Shown here: one piece after another, positions 56,351-64,000 of the stretch | How the letters are laid out: each line of letters opens with the position of its first letter | Numbering within the stretch: the first letter of the stretch is position 1 | Assembly: GCF_030499515.1 (NCBI RefSeq) | Contig: NZ_JASTWJ010000001.1 | Location: forward strand, 5,064,001 to 5,128,000 | Length of the DNA stretch: 64,000 nt | Direction of reading: 5' to 3' | Origin: Streptomyces sp. DT2A-34 | GTDB taxonomy: Bacteria > Actinomycetota > Actinomycetes > Streptomycetales > Streptomycetaceae | Translations under genes and position numbers: made by a program | The notes under the pieces: model-generated | What the model was told of the DNA's origin: nothing | What the model saw: the letters and a program-made list of their open reading frames with translations, nothing else | Databases searched by the model: none

Positions 56351-57010
56351 ATGCGCGAGATCCTCGGAAGGCGACGCAGGCTCCTGCGCGGCGACGGGAG
56401 GCCTGAATTGATCAGCGCGGCCCTGTCCTTCGCGACGGAATGGCGCTGGCCGGTACTCCCGGGCGTGACGACGCACCCGCAGGGGCATGCCCGCTGCGGC
56501 TGCCCCGACCCGGAGTGCACGGTGCCCGGCGCCCACCCCTTCGACCCCGGCCTCCTCGCGGCCACCACCGACGAGCGCATGGTGCGCTGGTGGTGGACCA
56601 ACCGGCCCGCGGCGCCGATCATCCTCGCCACCGGCGGCACGGCACCCTGCGCGGTCAGCCTCCCCGCGCTGCCGGCCGCTCACGCCCTCACCGCACTCGA
56701 CCGCATGGGCATGCGCCTCGGCCCGGTCGTCGCCTCGCCCGCCCGCTGGGCGATCCTGGTGAAGCCGTACTCCATGGAGCAGCTGGGCGAACTGCTCTAC
56801 GCCAAGGACTTCGTCCCCGGTTCCCTCCGCTTCCACGGCGAGGGCGGCTACATCGCCCTTCCCCCGTCCGAGACGGGCCAGGGCCCCATCACCTGGCAGC
56901 GCGCCCCGCTGCCCGGCTCGGCCTCCCCGTGGGTGCCGGACGTGGAGGCGGTGGTGGACGCCGTGGTTGAGGCCCTCACTCGTACGGGTGTGAGCGCGCC
57001 CGAGTTGTAG
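56351..57010 (+). CDS. Prim-Pol-like (bifunctional primase/polymerase N-terminal domain) protein
   Basis: 219 aa from the ATG at 56351 (AAAGGAACG upstream). It shows the small N-terminal Prim-Pol pattern found alone in Streptomyces: SFATEWRWPVLPGVTTHP, then CGCPDPECTVPGAHP (Cys cluster), and GGTAPCAVSLPA. The helicase part of plasmid-type proteins is missing. A role in DNA synthesis is not proven; many chromosomal copies are uncharacterised. Confidence 0.7.
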   Translation: MREILGRRRRLLRGDGRPELISAALSFATEWRWPVLPGVTTHPQGHARCGCPDPECTVPGAHPFDPGLLAATTDERMVRWWWTNRPAAPIILATGGTAPCAVSLPALPAAHALTALDRMGMRLGPVVASPARWAILVKPYSMEQLGELLYAKDFVPGSLRFHGEGGYIALPPSETGQGPITWQRAPLPGSASPWVPDVEAVVDAVVEALTRTGVSAPEL

Positions 57011-57066
57011 GGCCGAACGGCGCGCGTGGAACGGCACATGCCCGAGCGGTCGTTACATTCCGCTGT

Positions 57067-57717
57067 ATGCCGCGTCAAACCAGGGGAAATAGGGCACCGT
57101 CGTCGCATCGCCGCGGGCCGAATCGTAGAAGAGTCCGTCTGATCGCCTTCGCGTCCGTCGCGGCGGCCGCGGTCGCCCTGCCGCTGGCCTGGGCGGCCGC
57201 CGGCCAGGTCGTCGAGGCGAGCCGGGCCGCCGGACGCACGTCCGCTCGTGAGGCCGTACGGCCCTCCCCCCATGCTCCTGAGGACGGTGCCGTACGCCCG
57301 TCCCGCCCCACCGACGCCAAGGCGCCCGCCGCCGAGCCCGTCGACTCCTCGCTGCTGCTCGGCCTGGGCCTTGCCACCGCCGCCCGCTGCGGTCCCGAAC
57401 TCACCTCCCCCGAAGGCGTCGAGGCGCAGACCTGCGTCCTCACGCAGGGCGACGAGACCTGGGCGCGCACCTACTTCCGCAACGCGACCGGCGGCGCGCT
57501 GGACTCCGTACTGAGCCTCATGGGGCCCGGTGGCCGCACGGTGCAGATGCGCTGCGGCGGGGGCGCCGAGGACGAGCCGGGGACGTGTGAGACGCCCCGG
57601 GAGCGCACTCGGGGGAACCTGGACGCCTACACGGCGGTCGCGGAGTTCGCGTCCCGGGCCGGGAGCGGGCCGCTGCTGCTGCGCTCCGCGAGCAACTCCT
57701 CGCCGGACAATTCCTAG
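57067..57717 (+). CDS. Hypothetical protein with N-terminal membrane anchor
   Basis: 216 aa. A very basic start (MPRQTRGNRAPSSHRRGPNRRRVRL), then one membrane helix (LIAFASVAAAAVALPLAWAA), then an extracytoplasmic part with three cysteines (ARCGPEL, QTCVLTQ, MRCGGG and CET). Secreted-type domain with no name I know. It follows the Prim-Pol gene by 56 bp on the same strand. Confidence 0.75.
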   Translation: MPRQTRGNRAPSSHRRGPNRRRVRLIAFASVAAAAVALPLAWAAAGQVVEASRAAGRTSAREAVRPSPHAPEDGAVRPSRPTDAKAPAAEPVDSSLLLGLGLATAARCGPELTSPEGVEAQTCVLTQGDETWARTYFRNATGGALDSVLSLMGPGGRTVQMRCGGGAEDEPGTCETPRERTRGNLDAYTAVAEFASRAGSGPLLLRSASNSSPDNS

Positions 57718-57767
57718 AGGGCCGCGGGCAGTTGACAGGCGGCGTCATTCCGTAAAGGAGTGCGCAC

Positions 57768-57941
57768 ATGGAAAGACCCGGTTGCTGGCGACGGGGGATG
57801 CACCAGCAACCGGGCTACTGGAACGGTAACAAGAGATCGGCGGTTCGCAAATTCGATCCGGGCTTTCCAGTCACGGATTCCCTTGCTCCGCATGGGAGTT
57901 GTGAGGTGACTCACCCTTCCCGCGCGAGCCGGTTCGGCTGA
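57768..57941 (+). CDS. Candidate small ORF with strong ribosome site
   Basis: 57 codons from the ATG at 57768, with AAAGGAG 8 bases upstream. The peptide begins MERPGCWRRGMHQQPGYWNG and ends in THPSRASRFG. The composition is odd for a Streptomyces gene (Trp, Gln, Asn). The first part of the frame coincides with a hairpin CCCGGTTGCTGG/CCAGCAACCGGG (57777-57814), so the region could instead be a small RNA or attenuator. It ends inside a 30-bp palindrome. Confidence 0.35.
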   Translation: MERPGCWRRGMHQQPGYWNGNKRSAVRKFDPGFPVTDSLAPHGSCEVTHPSRASRFG

Positions 57942-57960
57942 ACGGCCGTTCAGCCGAACC
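57931..57960. terminator. 30-bp perfect palindrome terminator
   Basis: GGTTCGGCTGAACGG (57931-57945) is followed directly by its exact reverse complement (57946-57960). It lies between convergent transcription: the small ORF side and the SEC-C gene ending at 57979. Confidence 0.85.
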
Positions 57961-57978
57961 CGATCTCCGCAGCGCTCG

Positions 57979-58941
57979 TCAGCTGAGCGTGACCTGCCGG
58001 TTGGTCAGGCCGCCACGCGCGCGCCGCTCGTCCGCGGTGAGCGGCGCGTCGGTGGCCAGGGCCGCGGCGAGGCGCTCGGCGAACTCCGCCGCCGGCTTCT
58101 CCACGTCCTCCGCGCCGACGCCGCTCGGCAGGTCCCAGACCGGCACGGTGAGGCCGTGAGCGCGGAAGGAGCCCACGAGACGGGTGCCTTCGCCGAGGTT
58201 CGACTTCCCTGCCGCGTGCAGCCGCGCGAGGGCGTCCAGAAGCTGCTCCTCGGGGTGCGGCATGACCCAGCGCAGGTGGTTCTTGTCCGGCGTCTCGCAC
58301 CAGTAGGCGGAGTCCACGCCGGTCAGCCGCACGGTCGGGATGGCCGCGGCGTTGGCCCGCTCCAGGGAGGCGGCCACCTCCGGGGTGGCGTTCTCCGCGT
58401 CCGGCACCCAGAACTCGAAGCCCGCGTGCACAACTGGCTCGAACGCGCCTTCGGGGTCGAGCAGATCCTGCAGCCGCGGACCGTCGGCCGGGGCACGGCG
58501 GCCCTGGACCGGGGTGCCGGGCGGTGCGATGAGGGCCTGCTGGAGCGTGTCGGCGAGGTCGCGGCTGATGTCGCCCGATGCCGTGTCGTTCTGCAGGCCG
58601 AGCAGGACCGAGCCGTCGTCGCGGCGCAGGGCCGGCCAGGCCATCGGCAGGACCGTGGCCAGGGTGACGGACGGGACGCCCTCGGGGAGGCCGCCCTTCA
58701 GGGGCAGCTCGACGGTGGCGGCCGGCACCAGTTCGCGCAGTGCCACCCAGTCGCACTCGCCCGGCAGCCCTTCGAACGGGCGGTGCACCAGCTCGGTCAC
58801 CGCGTGCGCGGCGGCCCGGCCGTGGCAGGCCTTGTAGCGACGGTCGCTGCCGCAGGGGCACGGCTCGCGTGCGCCGACAACCGGGATCTCTCCATCGCTG
58901 AGCTGCGGGCGGGCCTTGGTCTGGGGTCGCTTCTTGGCCAT
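57979..58941 (-). CDS. DUF5926-type protein with SEC-C zinc motif
   Basis: 320 aa from the ATG at 58941 (MAKKRPQTKARPQLSDGEIP). The SEC-C metal motif CPCGSDRRYKACHG sits at about 28-41. The rest is a soluble domain common in Streptomyces with no known role. SEC-C motifs bind zinc and often mediate contact with proteins such as SecB or the ribosome. Confidence 0.85.
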   Translation of the reverse strand: MAKKRPQTKARPQLSDGEIPVVGAREPCPCGSDRRYKACHGRAAAHAVTELVHRPFEGLPGECDWVALRELVPAATVELPLKGGLPEGVPSVTLATVLPMAWPALRRDDGSVLLGLQNDTASGDISRDLADTLQQALIAPPGTPVQGRRAPADGPRLQDLLDPEGAFEPVVHAGFEFWVPDAENATPEVAASLERANAAAIPTVRLTGVDSAYWCETPDKNHLRWVMPHPEEQLLDALARLHAAGKSNLGEGTRLVGSFRAHGLTVPVWDLPSGVGAEDVEKPAAEFAERLAAALATDAPLTADERRARGGLTNRQVTLS

Positions 58942-59015
58942 CGTGGGTGTCTCCCGGTTACGGCTCGTCTCGTACGGCGCGAGCCTAGCCGTTCCCACCA
59001 TGCGCGACGGGAGCC

Positions 59016-59024
59016 TGTGGACAA
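59016..59024 (-). other. DnaA box (TTGTCCACA)
   Basis: TGTGGACAA on plus, perfect for TTGTCCACA on minus. It is a single copy in the 183-bp gap between the SEC-C gene and the second anti-sigma-type gene. Confidence 0.5.
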
Positions 59025-59124
59025 CCCACCGGGTCGTGCCGGAAGCAGGGCCTCTGGCGGAGCAGTGCCTGTGCCGGAACCCGTGCCGTCAGACCAGGTC
59101 GTTCCGTCGGGTCAGGTCGCCCCG

Positions 59125-59769
59125 TCAGTCCAGGTCGTCGAAGGCGTCCGCGAAGTCGAGGCCGGATATCGCGCCCACCGTCGGCGCTGCGACGCGCGTA
59201 GCGAAGTCGTCGCGGCGGTGCCCGGCATCCGGATCATGAACGTCGTCGTGGACCACGACCCAGACCGTGACCTCACCCCGGGGGTCGTCCCGTATGCCCC
59301 AGTCGTCGGCGAGGGCGGTGATGATGTTCAGCCCGCGGCCGCCGTGCGCGGTGACCGAGGGTGTGGCCGGAGCGGGGCGGGTGGGCCCGCCGCCGTCCGT
59401 CACCTCCACGGTGAGCCTGCCGCCCGCGTCCACGCGCCAGGCGGCCCGTACGTCACCGTCCCCGGACAGTGCGTCACCGAGCGGCCGGCCGTGTTTGCAG
59501 GCGTTGCTCAAGAGTTCGGAAAGAATCAGTACGGCATCGTCGATGACCGATTCCGACACGCCACCCCTGCGCAACTGCGAGCGCATACGGTGTCTCGCCT
59601 TCCCCACGCCCGCAGGGCCATGGGGTACGGCCATGCTCGACGACGTGGGCACCTCCTGTGCCACCACCAACGCCACCCCCGAGACCTCCTTTGCCCCACG
59701 CCACGGAGTGGATGCCCCATTGGCCTGTACCGGAAACCGGCCAATCAACGTCCGGTGACGCACTCGCAA
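59125..59769 (-). CDS. Anti-sigma-factor-type ATP-binding protein (HATPase_c_2)
   Basis: 214 aa if read from a TTG at 59769; a GTG two codons on (59763) and later codons are alternatives, and no ribosome site decides. N box LSELLSNACKHGRPL, G1 VTDGGGP, G2 GGRGLNII. The C-terminus is acidic. Related to the gene at 47945 but with longer ends. No antagonist gene adjacent. Confidence 0.82.
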   Translation of the reverse strand: MRVRHRTLIGRFPVQANGASTPWRGAKEVSGVALVVAQEVPTSSSMAVPHGPAGVGKARHRMRSQLRRGGVSESVIDDAVLILSELLSNACKHGRPLGDALSGDGDVRAAWRVDAGGRLTVEVTDGGGPTRPAPATPSVTAHGGRGLNIITALADDWGIRDDPRGEVTVWVVVHDDVHDPDAGHRRDDFATRVAAPTVGAISGLDFADAFDDLD

Positions 59770-60009
59770 CGATCGAATACGGACCGAACGCGCCGGAGCA
59801 CTCCCTGTAATCGGGATGGCTGGAATTCGACGGTGTGAGCGAGAGTGGAGGATGGAGCTGAAGGGACTCCGGGGTCAAGAGGTTGTGCAGAGGTTGATGA
59901 GGTTTTAGGGGTTTCCGGGTGTGCGGTTTGCCGGGGCCACTTGCTCTGGTCCGGGCGCCGACCACGCTTTTGGTCGTGTTTGGTCGTACGTCGGCCACGC
60001 GCGCGTGTG

Positions 60010-60837
60010 TCAGCGGCCGAGCTGGCGCAGCACCGCGCGCGGGCGGTTGGTGATGATGGCGTCGACGCCCAGTTCGACGCAGAGGTCGACGTCCTGGGGC
60101 TCGTTCACGGTCCAGACGTGCACCTGGTGGCCGGCCCGCTTCAGGCGCTCCACATACGCCGGGTGACTGCGCACGATCCGGATCGAGGGACCGGCGATAC
60201 CGACGCCGGCGGGCAACCGTCCGTCCCGGAGTCTGGGCGAGACGAACTGCATCAGATAGACGGTCGGCAGCGTCGGCGAGGCGGCACGCACGCGATGCAG
60301 CGAGCGCGCCGAGAAGCTCATGACCCGCACCGGGGACTCGTCGGCCGAGACGGGCGCGTCGAGCCCGAACCGCTTCAGCAGGACCAGCAACCGCTCCTCG
60401 ACCTGCCCTGCCCACCGGGTCGGATGCTTGGTCTCGATCGCCATCTCCACGCGCCGCCCCGCGTCGGCGACGAGCTCCAGCAGTCGCTCCAGGGTGAGTA
60501 CGGAGGTGTCCTCGGGGTCCTCCGGCCGGAACTCCCAGTCGGGCTCCTCGGTCCGGTTCTTCCACGAGTCGCGGTTCTTGCGGGAGCCGAAGTCCAGGGC
60601 GGCGAGCTCGGCGAGCTCCAGGGCGGAGACCGCGCCGCGGCCGTTGGACGTACGGTTGACGCGGCGGTCGTGGACACAGACGAGATGACCGTCCGCGGTG
60701 AGGCGTACGTCGCACTCGAGGGCGTCCGCACCGTCCTCGATCGCCTTCTTGTACGCGGCCAGGGTGTGCTCGGGAGCGTCTTCGGAGGCTCCGCGATGAG
60801 CGACGACTTGGATCTGCTGCTGCCGTGCGTGGGTCAC
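60010..60837 (-). CDS. Glycerophosphodiester phosphodiesterase
   Basis: 275 aa from the GTG at 60837 (VTHARQQQIQVVAHRGA). The GDPD motif HRGASEDAPEHT is followed by the metal ligands in ALECDVRLTADGHLVCVHD, and by VEMAIETKHP later. It hydrolyses glycerophosphodiesters such as glycerophosphocholine to glycerol-3-phosphate and alcohols. No signal peptide with this start, so probably cytoplasmic. Confidence 0.9.
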   Translation of the reverse strand: MTHARQQQIQVVAHRGASEDAPEHTLAAYKKAIEDGADALECDVRLTADGHLVCVHDRRVNRTSNGRGAVSALELAELAALDFGSRKNRDSWKNRTEEPDWEFRPEDPEDTSVLTLERLLELVADAGRRVEMAIETKHPTRWAGQVEERLLVLLKRFGLDAPVSADESPVRVMSFSARSLHRVRAASPTLPTVYLMQFVSPRLRDGRLPAGVGIAGPSIRIVRSHPAYVERLKRAGHQVHVWTVNEPQDVDLCVELGVDAIITNRPRAVLRQLGR

Positions 60838-61114
60838 CGCGTCATGGTCCCACCGCAGCCGGGTAGACGTGCGGCCGGAGCAGTCTTGAGGATGCTGGGA
60901 TTGTTCCTGTTTAGTCGTAGGTGCCCTGTATAAGGAGTGGCCGTGGGCCCACAGCCACCGCTTATGGTGCTCTGACGGCTTGTGGGAAAAGCTGACGGCA
61001 TACAAAAAGACATGCACAGCTGAAGCGCACCTACCGCCGACGAGTACTGGTCGGCGTGAACGGGCGTGACCGAGTGCGACCGAAAACTACAGCCGTGGAT
61101 CGAGGAGAGAAGCT

Positions 61115-62653
61115 GTGAGCACCGAGAACGAGGGCGCCGCGGTACCCCCGGCCCCGTCCGCACCTCCCGTGCCGGTGGATGCTCCTGCTGCTTCGGCACC
61201 CCAGGAGCGCCCGGCTCCCGAGGGCGATGCCGCACCGACCACTCCGCTCCCACCGGTGCCGAACGGCGCCCCGGCGAACTCGAACGGCCTGCAGCCGTAC
61301 GCCGCCGACGCTGCCGCGAACGGGTCTCAGCCGTACGCCGCCGAAGCGGCTTCGAACGGCGCCCAGCCGCCCGCCGCCCAGGGTTCGGCCCCCGACGCCT
61401 CCTGGCCGCCTCCGCCGCCGCCCACCCCGCCGTACGCCGACAGCGGTGCCGCCGGTGATGCCGGTGCCGGTTCTGGTGCCGGTGACGGTGCGGGCTCCGG
61501 CTGGGGTGCCACCTACCAGCAGCCGGCGCCGAAGTCCGGCCGCGGGCGCGGCGGACTGCTCGCCGCGGTCCTCATCGCCGCGCTGGTCGCGGGCGGCCTC
61601 GGTGGCGGCCTCGGCTACACCCTGGCGAAGAACGACGACAACAGCTCCTCGACGACCGTCTCCGCCGCCGACAGCGGTGGCGACATCAAGCGTGACCCGG
61701 GCACGGTCGCGTCCGTGACCGCCAAGGCACTGCCGAGCACCGTCACCATCGAGGCCGAGAGCAGCAGCGGCGAGGGCGGCACCGGCACCGGCTTCGTCTT
61801 CGACACCGAGGGCCACATCGTCACCAACAACCACGTGGTGGCCGACGCGGTGGACGGCGGCAAGCTCACGGCGACGTTCCCGAACGGCAAGAAGTACGAC
61901 GCCGAGGTCGTCGGCCACGCGCAGGGCTACGACGTGGCGGTGATCAAGCTCAAGAACGCCCCGTCGGACCTCAAGCCGCTGACGCTGGGCAACTCCGACG
62001 ACGTGGCGGTCGGCGACTCGACGATCGCGATCGGCGCCCCCTTCGGCCTCTCCAACACGGTCACGACGGGCATCATCAGCGCCAAGAACCGCCCGGTGGC
62101 CTCCAGCGACGGCACCGGCAGCAACGCCTCCTACATGAGCGCCCTGCAGACGGACGCCTCGATCAACCCCGGCAACTCCGGCGGCCCGCTGCTGGACGCG
62201 CAGGGCAACGTCATCGGCATCAACTCCGCGATCCAGTCCTCCGCCAACGGCCTGGGCGGCACCAGCCAGTCCGGCTCGATCGGCCTTGGCTTCGCCATCC
62301 CGATCAACCAGGCCAAGTACGTCGCCCAGCAGCTGATCAAGACCGGCAAGCCGGTGTACGCCAAGATCGGCGCCTCCGTCTCCCTGGAGGACACCACCGA
62401 CGGCGCCAAGATCACCGAACAGGGCGCCAGCGGCTCGGACGCCGTAGAGGCGGGCGGCCCCGCCGCCAAGGCCGGCCTCAAGCCGGGCGACGTCATCACC
62501 AAGCTCGACGACAGGGTGATCGACTCCGGCCCCACCCTGATCGGCGAGATCTGGACCCACAAGCCCGGCGACAAGGTGACGATCACCTACGAACGCGGCG
62601 GCCAGTCCCACACGGTCGAACTCACCCTGGGCTCCCGCACGGGCGACAGCTGA
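61115..62653 (+). CDS. HtrA/DegP-like membrane serine protease with PDZ domain
   Basis: 512 aa from the GTG with GAGGAGAG upstream. Residues 1-140 are Pro/Ala-rich, with repeats of QPYAADAA-like units. A single membrane helix follows (GGLLAAVLIAALVAGGLGGGLGYTL). Trypsin-like triad: H240 in NNHVVADA, D273 in YDVAVIKL, S355 in GNSGGP. A PDZ domain covers the C-terminal 100 residues (VEAGGPAAKAGLKPGDVITKLDDRVI). It degrades or processes misfolded proteins outside the membrane. A strong hairpin ends the gene. Confidence 0.93.
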   Translation: MSTENEGAAVPPAPSAPPVPVDAPAASAPQERPAPEGDAAPTTPLPPVPNGAPANSNGLQPYAADAAANGSQPYAAEAASNGAQPPAAQGSAPDASWPPPPPPTPPYADSGAAGDAGAGSGAGDGAGSGWGATYQQPAPKSGRGRGGLLAAVLIAALVAGGLGGGLGYTLAKNDDNSSSTTVSAADSGGDIKRDPGTVASVTAKALPSTVTIEAESSSGEGGTGTGFVFDTEGHIVTNNHVVADAVDGGKLTATFPNGKKYDAEVVGHAQGYDVAVIKLKNAPSDLKPLTLGNSDDVAVGDSTIAIGAPFGLSNTVTTGIISAKNRPVASSDGTGSNASYMSALQTDASINPGNSGGPLLDAQGNVIGINSAIQSSANGLGGTSQSGSIGLGFAIPINQAKYVAQQLIKTGKPVYAKIGASVSLEDTTDGAKITEQGASGSDAVEAGGPAAKAGLKPGDVITKLDDRVIDSGPTLIGEIWTHKPGDKVTITYERGGQSHTVELTLGSRTGDS

Positions 62654-63021
62654 CACCACGGCCACGCGCGCGCGTACGTCCGGCTCCGACCAGAGCCGAC
62701 GGCACGCGCGCGTGTTCGTTTGTTGCCCTGTTTGCCGCCCTGGTGCTGGGGAGGGGCGGGCGCCTTCGGGAGGGCGCCGATGGGCGGGAACCAGGACGCG
62801 GTGCACCGGCGTCCTCGCCGCCGGGAGGGCGCCCGCACTGTCGTTCGCCGAGGCGACGGCATGGACGGCCGGCCAGGGAGCTGCTCGGCGGCCGACAACG
62901 GGTGTGGATTGCGTTGCGCGCGCGGGGAGTTGCCGTTCGGGGGCGACGGTGTCCACACGTTCGGATGGGCTATGGTGCCTTCTCGACCTCGACTGTTCGC
63001 GAATGGGAAGCGGAGCCGCGA
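62654..63021. other. Intergenic region with terminator hairpin (62663-62714)
   Basis: 368 bp. CACGCGCGCG (62663-62672) pairs with CGCGCGCGTG (62705-62714), and an inner GGCTC/GAGCC stem makes one long hairpin, the protease terminator. The rest should carry the kinase promoter; I see no clear -35/-10 pair. Confidence 0.7.
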
Positions 63022-64000
63022 ATGGTAAGCAGACAAGGGGGCGGTCTCGCGGTGTCCGATCTCGGGCGGCTCGTCGCCGGCAGGTACCTGCTGGTGGAGC
63101 GGGTGGGCAGCGGCGGTATGGGAACCGTCTGGCGTGCCGAGGACAAACTGCTCGGCCGCCACGTCGCCGTGAAGAAGCTGCACATCCCACCGCACCTGCA
63201 GGACGACGAGGTCCGCACGCTCTACGAGCGCACCCGCCGCGAGGCCCGCAGCGCCGCCCGGATCACCCACCCCAACGTGATCGTGGTGCACGACGTCGTC
63301 GATGACGAGGGCCTGCCGTGCATCGTCATGGAGTACATCCCCTCGGTCACGCTGAGCGACGTACTGGAGCGGCGGGGTGCGTTGCCACCCGAGGAGGCAG
63401 CCCGGATCGGCATGGCCATGGCCGCCGCATTGCGCGCCGCCCATGACGCCGGGGTCCTGCACCGGGACGTCAAACCCGCCAACGTTCTGCTCGGCGACGA
63501 CGGGCGGATCGTCCTCACCGACTTCGGGATCGCCATGGAGGCGGGTACGTCCTCGCTGACCAAGCCCGGCGAGTTGATCGGCTCCATCTGCTACCTGGCC
63601 CCCGAACGGCTCAGGGGCGCGCATCCCGAGACCGGTCCCGCCAGTGATCTGTGGGCCCTGGGGGCGACGCTGTACCAGGCGGTCGAGGGGCGGGACCCGT
63701 TCCGCCGCGACACCCCGATCGAGACGGCGTACGCCATCGCCACCGATCCGTACGAGCCCTCGCGCAGGGCCGGGGAACTGACCCCGGTGATCGAGGGTCT
63801 GCTCGTCAAGGATCCCGAACAGCGCATGGACGTACACGAGGTCGAACGCCACCTGGGCGAGGTGACCGGCCGCCAGACCGCCCGCCTCGACGCACCCACG
63901 CGACCGGACCGCGCCGAGGGTCTCGCGCCTCCCGGCGGCAAGGGCAACGGCAAGGGCAACCGCCGCCGTACGGTGATGCGGTCGGTCCTGGCGGTGACAC
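63022..64000 (+). CDS. Ser/Thr protein kinase (PknB/Hanks type), truncated by window end
   Basis: Open to the last base: 326 codons, beginning at the ATG at 63022 with GGAG upstream (a GTG at 63052 is possible). Glycine loop VGSGGMGTVW, catalytic lysine K51 in VAVKKL, HRDVKPAN with D149, DFG with D167, APE in YLAPERL. After the kinase domain (about 275 residues) a charged, Gly/Lys-rich juxtamembrane stretch with RRRTVM begins. A membrane helix and sensor would lie beyond the window. It phosphorylates proteins on Ser/Thr. Confidence 0.92.
   Translation, partial: MVSRQGGGLAVSDLGRLVAGRYLLVERVGSGGMGTVWRAEDKLLGRHVAVKKLHIPPHLQDDEVRTLYERTRREARSAARITHPNVIVVHDVVDDEGLPCIVMEYIPSVTLSDVLERRGALPPEEAARIGMAMAAALRAAHDAGVLHRDVKPANVLLGDDGRIVLTDFGIAMEAGTSSLTKPGELIGSICYLAPERLRGAHPETGPASDLWALGATLYQAVEGRDPFRRDTPIETAYAIATDPYEPSRRAGELTPVIEGLLVKDPEQRMDVHEVERHLGEVTGRQTARLDAPTRPDRAEGLAPPGGKGNGKGNRRRTVMRSVLAVT

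Noticed and set aside
57830..57870. tRNA-like T-arm GTTCGCAAATTCGATCC
   Set aside because: No acceptor stem, D-arm or anticodon stem can be folded around it.

Overview
The window is a 64 kb piece of a Streptomyces chromosome. Evidence: very high GC; high-GC codon use with almost no TTA codons; SsgA and its IclR-type regulator side by side; a fused CydDC exporter; a Rex operator in front of cydA; and a Sco/PCuAC/CopCD/DyP copper operon. Almost everything is core genome. I see no insertion sequence, integrase, CRISPR array, rRNA or tRNA. Seven parS-type ParB sites and seven DnaA boxes with a perfect match to the 9-mer suggest that the window lies near oriC, although oriC itself is not here.

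Layout. 1-6.5 kb: end of a HAD phosphatase, a flavohemoprotein with a long proline-rich extension, a Nudix hydrolase, a LysR regulator carrying a TTA codon, and an operon of a holin-like membrane protein, ptpA and a cystathionine-type PLP enzyme. 6.5-10.7 kb: a cupin, a tiny membrane protein, ssgR-ssgA (sporulation septation) and a YibE/F membrane protein. 10.8-15.1 kb: TPP riboswitch and thiC, a membrane protein, and a metallophosphatase. 15.3-24.6 kb: a LacI regulator, a HisC-type aminotransferase, and cydA-cydB-cydDC for cytochrome bd oxidase and its assembly. 24.8-32.7 kb: an M23 peptidase, a HAD hydrolase, an LLM oxidoreductase, KptA, a MerR regulator, an alpha/beta-hydrolase-SDR fusion and an M24 peptidase-like protein. 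33-36.5 kb: two ABC ATPase/permease pairs. 37.4-41 kb: HAD hydrolase, serS, a 589-bp noncoding block with clustered DnaA boxes, and pheA. 41.2-47.7 kb: copper delivery operon (YcnI, Sco, PCuAC, CopCD, DyP peroxidase). 47.9-52.6 kb: anti-sigma-type ATPase, a decayed intradiol dioxygenase, a CitG-like protein, an MFS exporter and a broken MocR regulator. 52.7-64 kb: Xaa-Pro aminopeptidase, GAF-PP2C phosphatase, a Prim-Pol-like protein, small hypotheticals, a SEC-C protein, a second anti-sigma-type ATPase, a glycerophosphodiesterase, an HtrA-type protease and the start of a Ser/Thr kinase.

The most interesting signals are in overlapping and noncoding DNA. One parS site sits inside the enlarged P3 arm of the thiC TPP riboswitch. 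A parS pair spans the translation start of cydDC. Four DnaA boxes cluster between pheA and serS. Short tandem duplications (24-30 bp class) sit at the ends of four genes. Two genes in the 48-52 kb stretch are visibly decaying.
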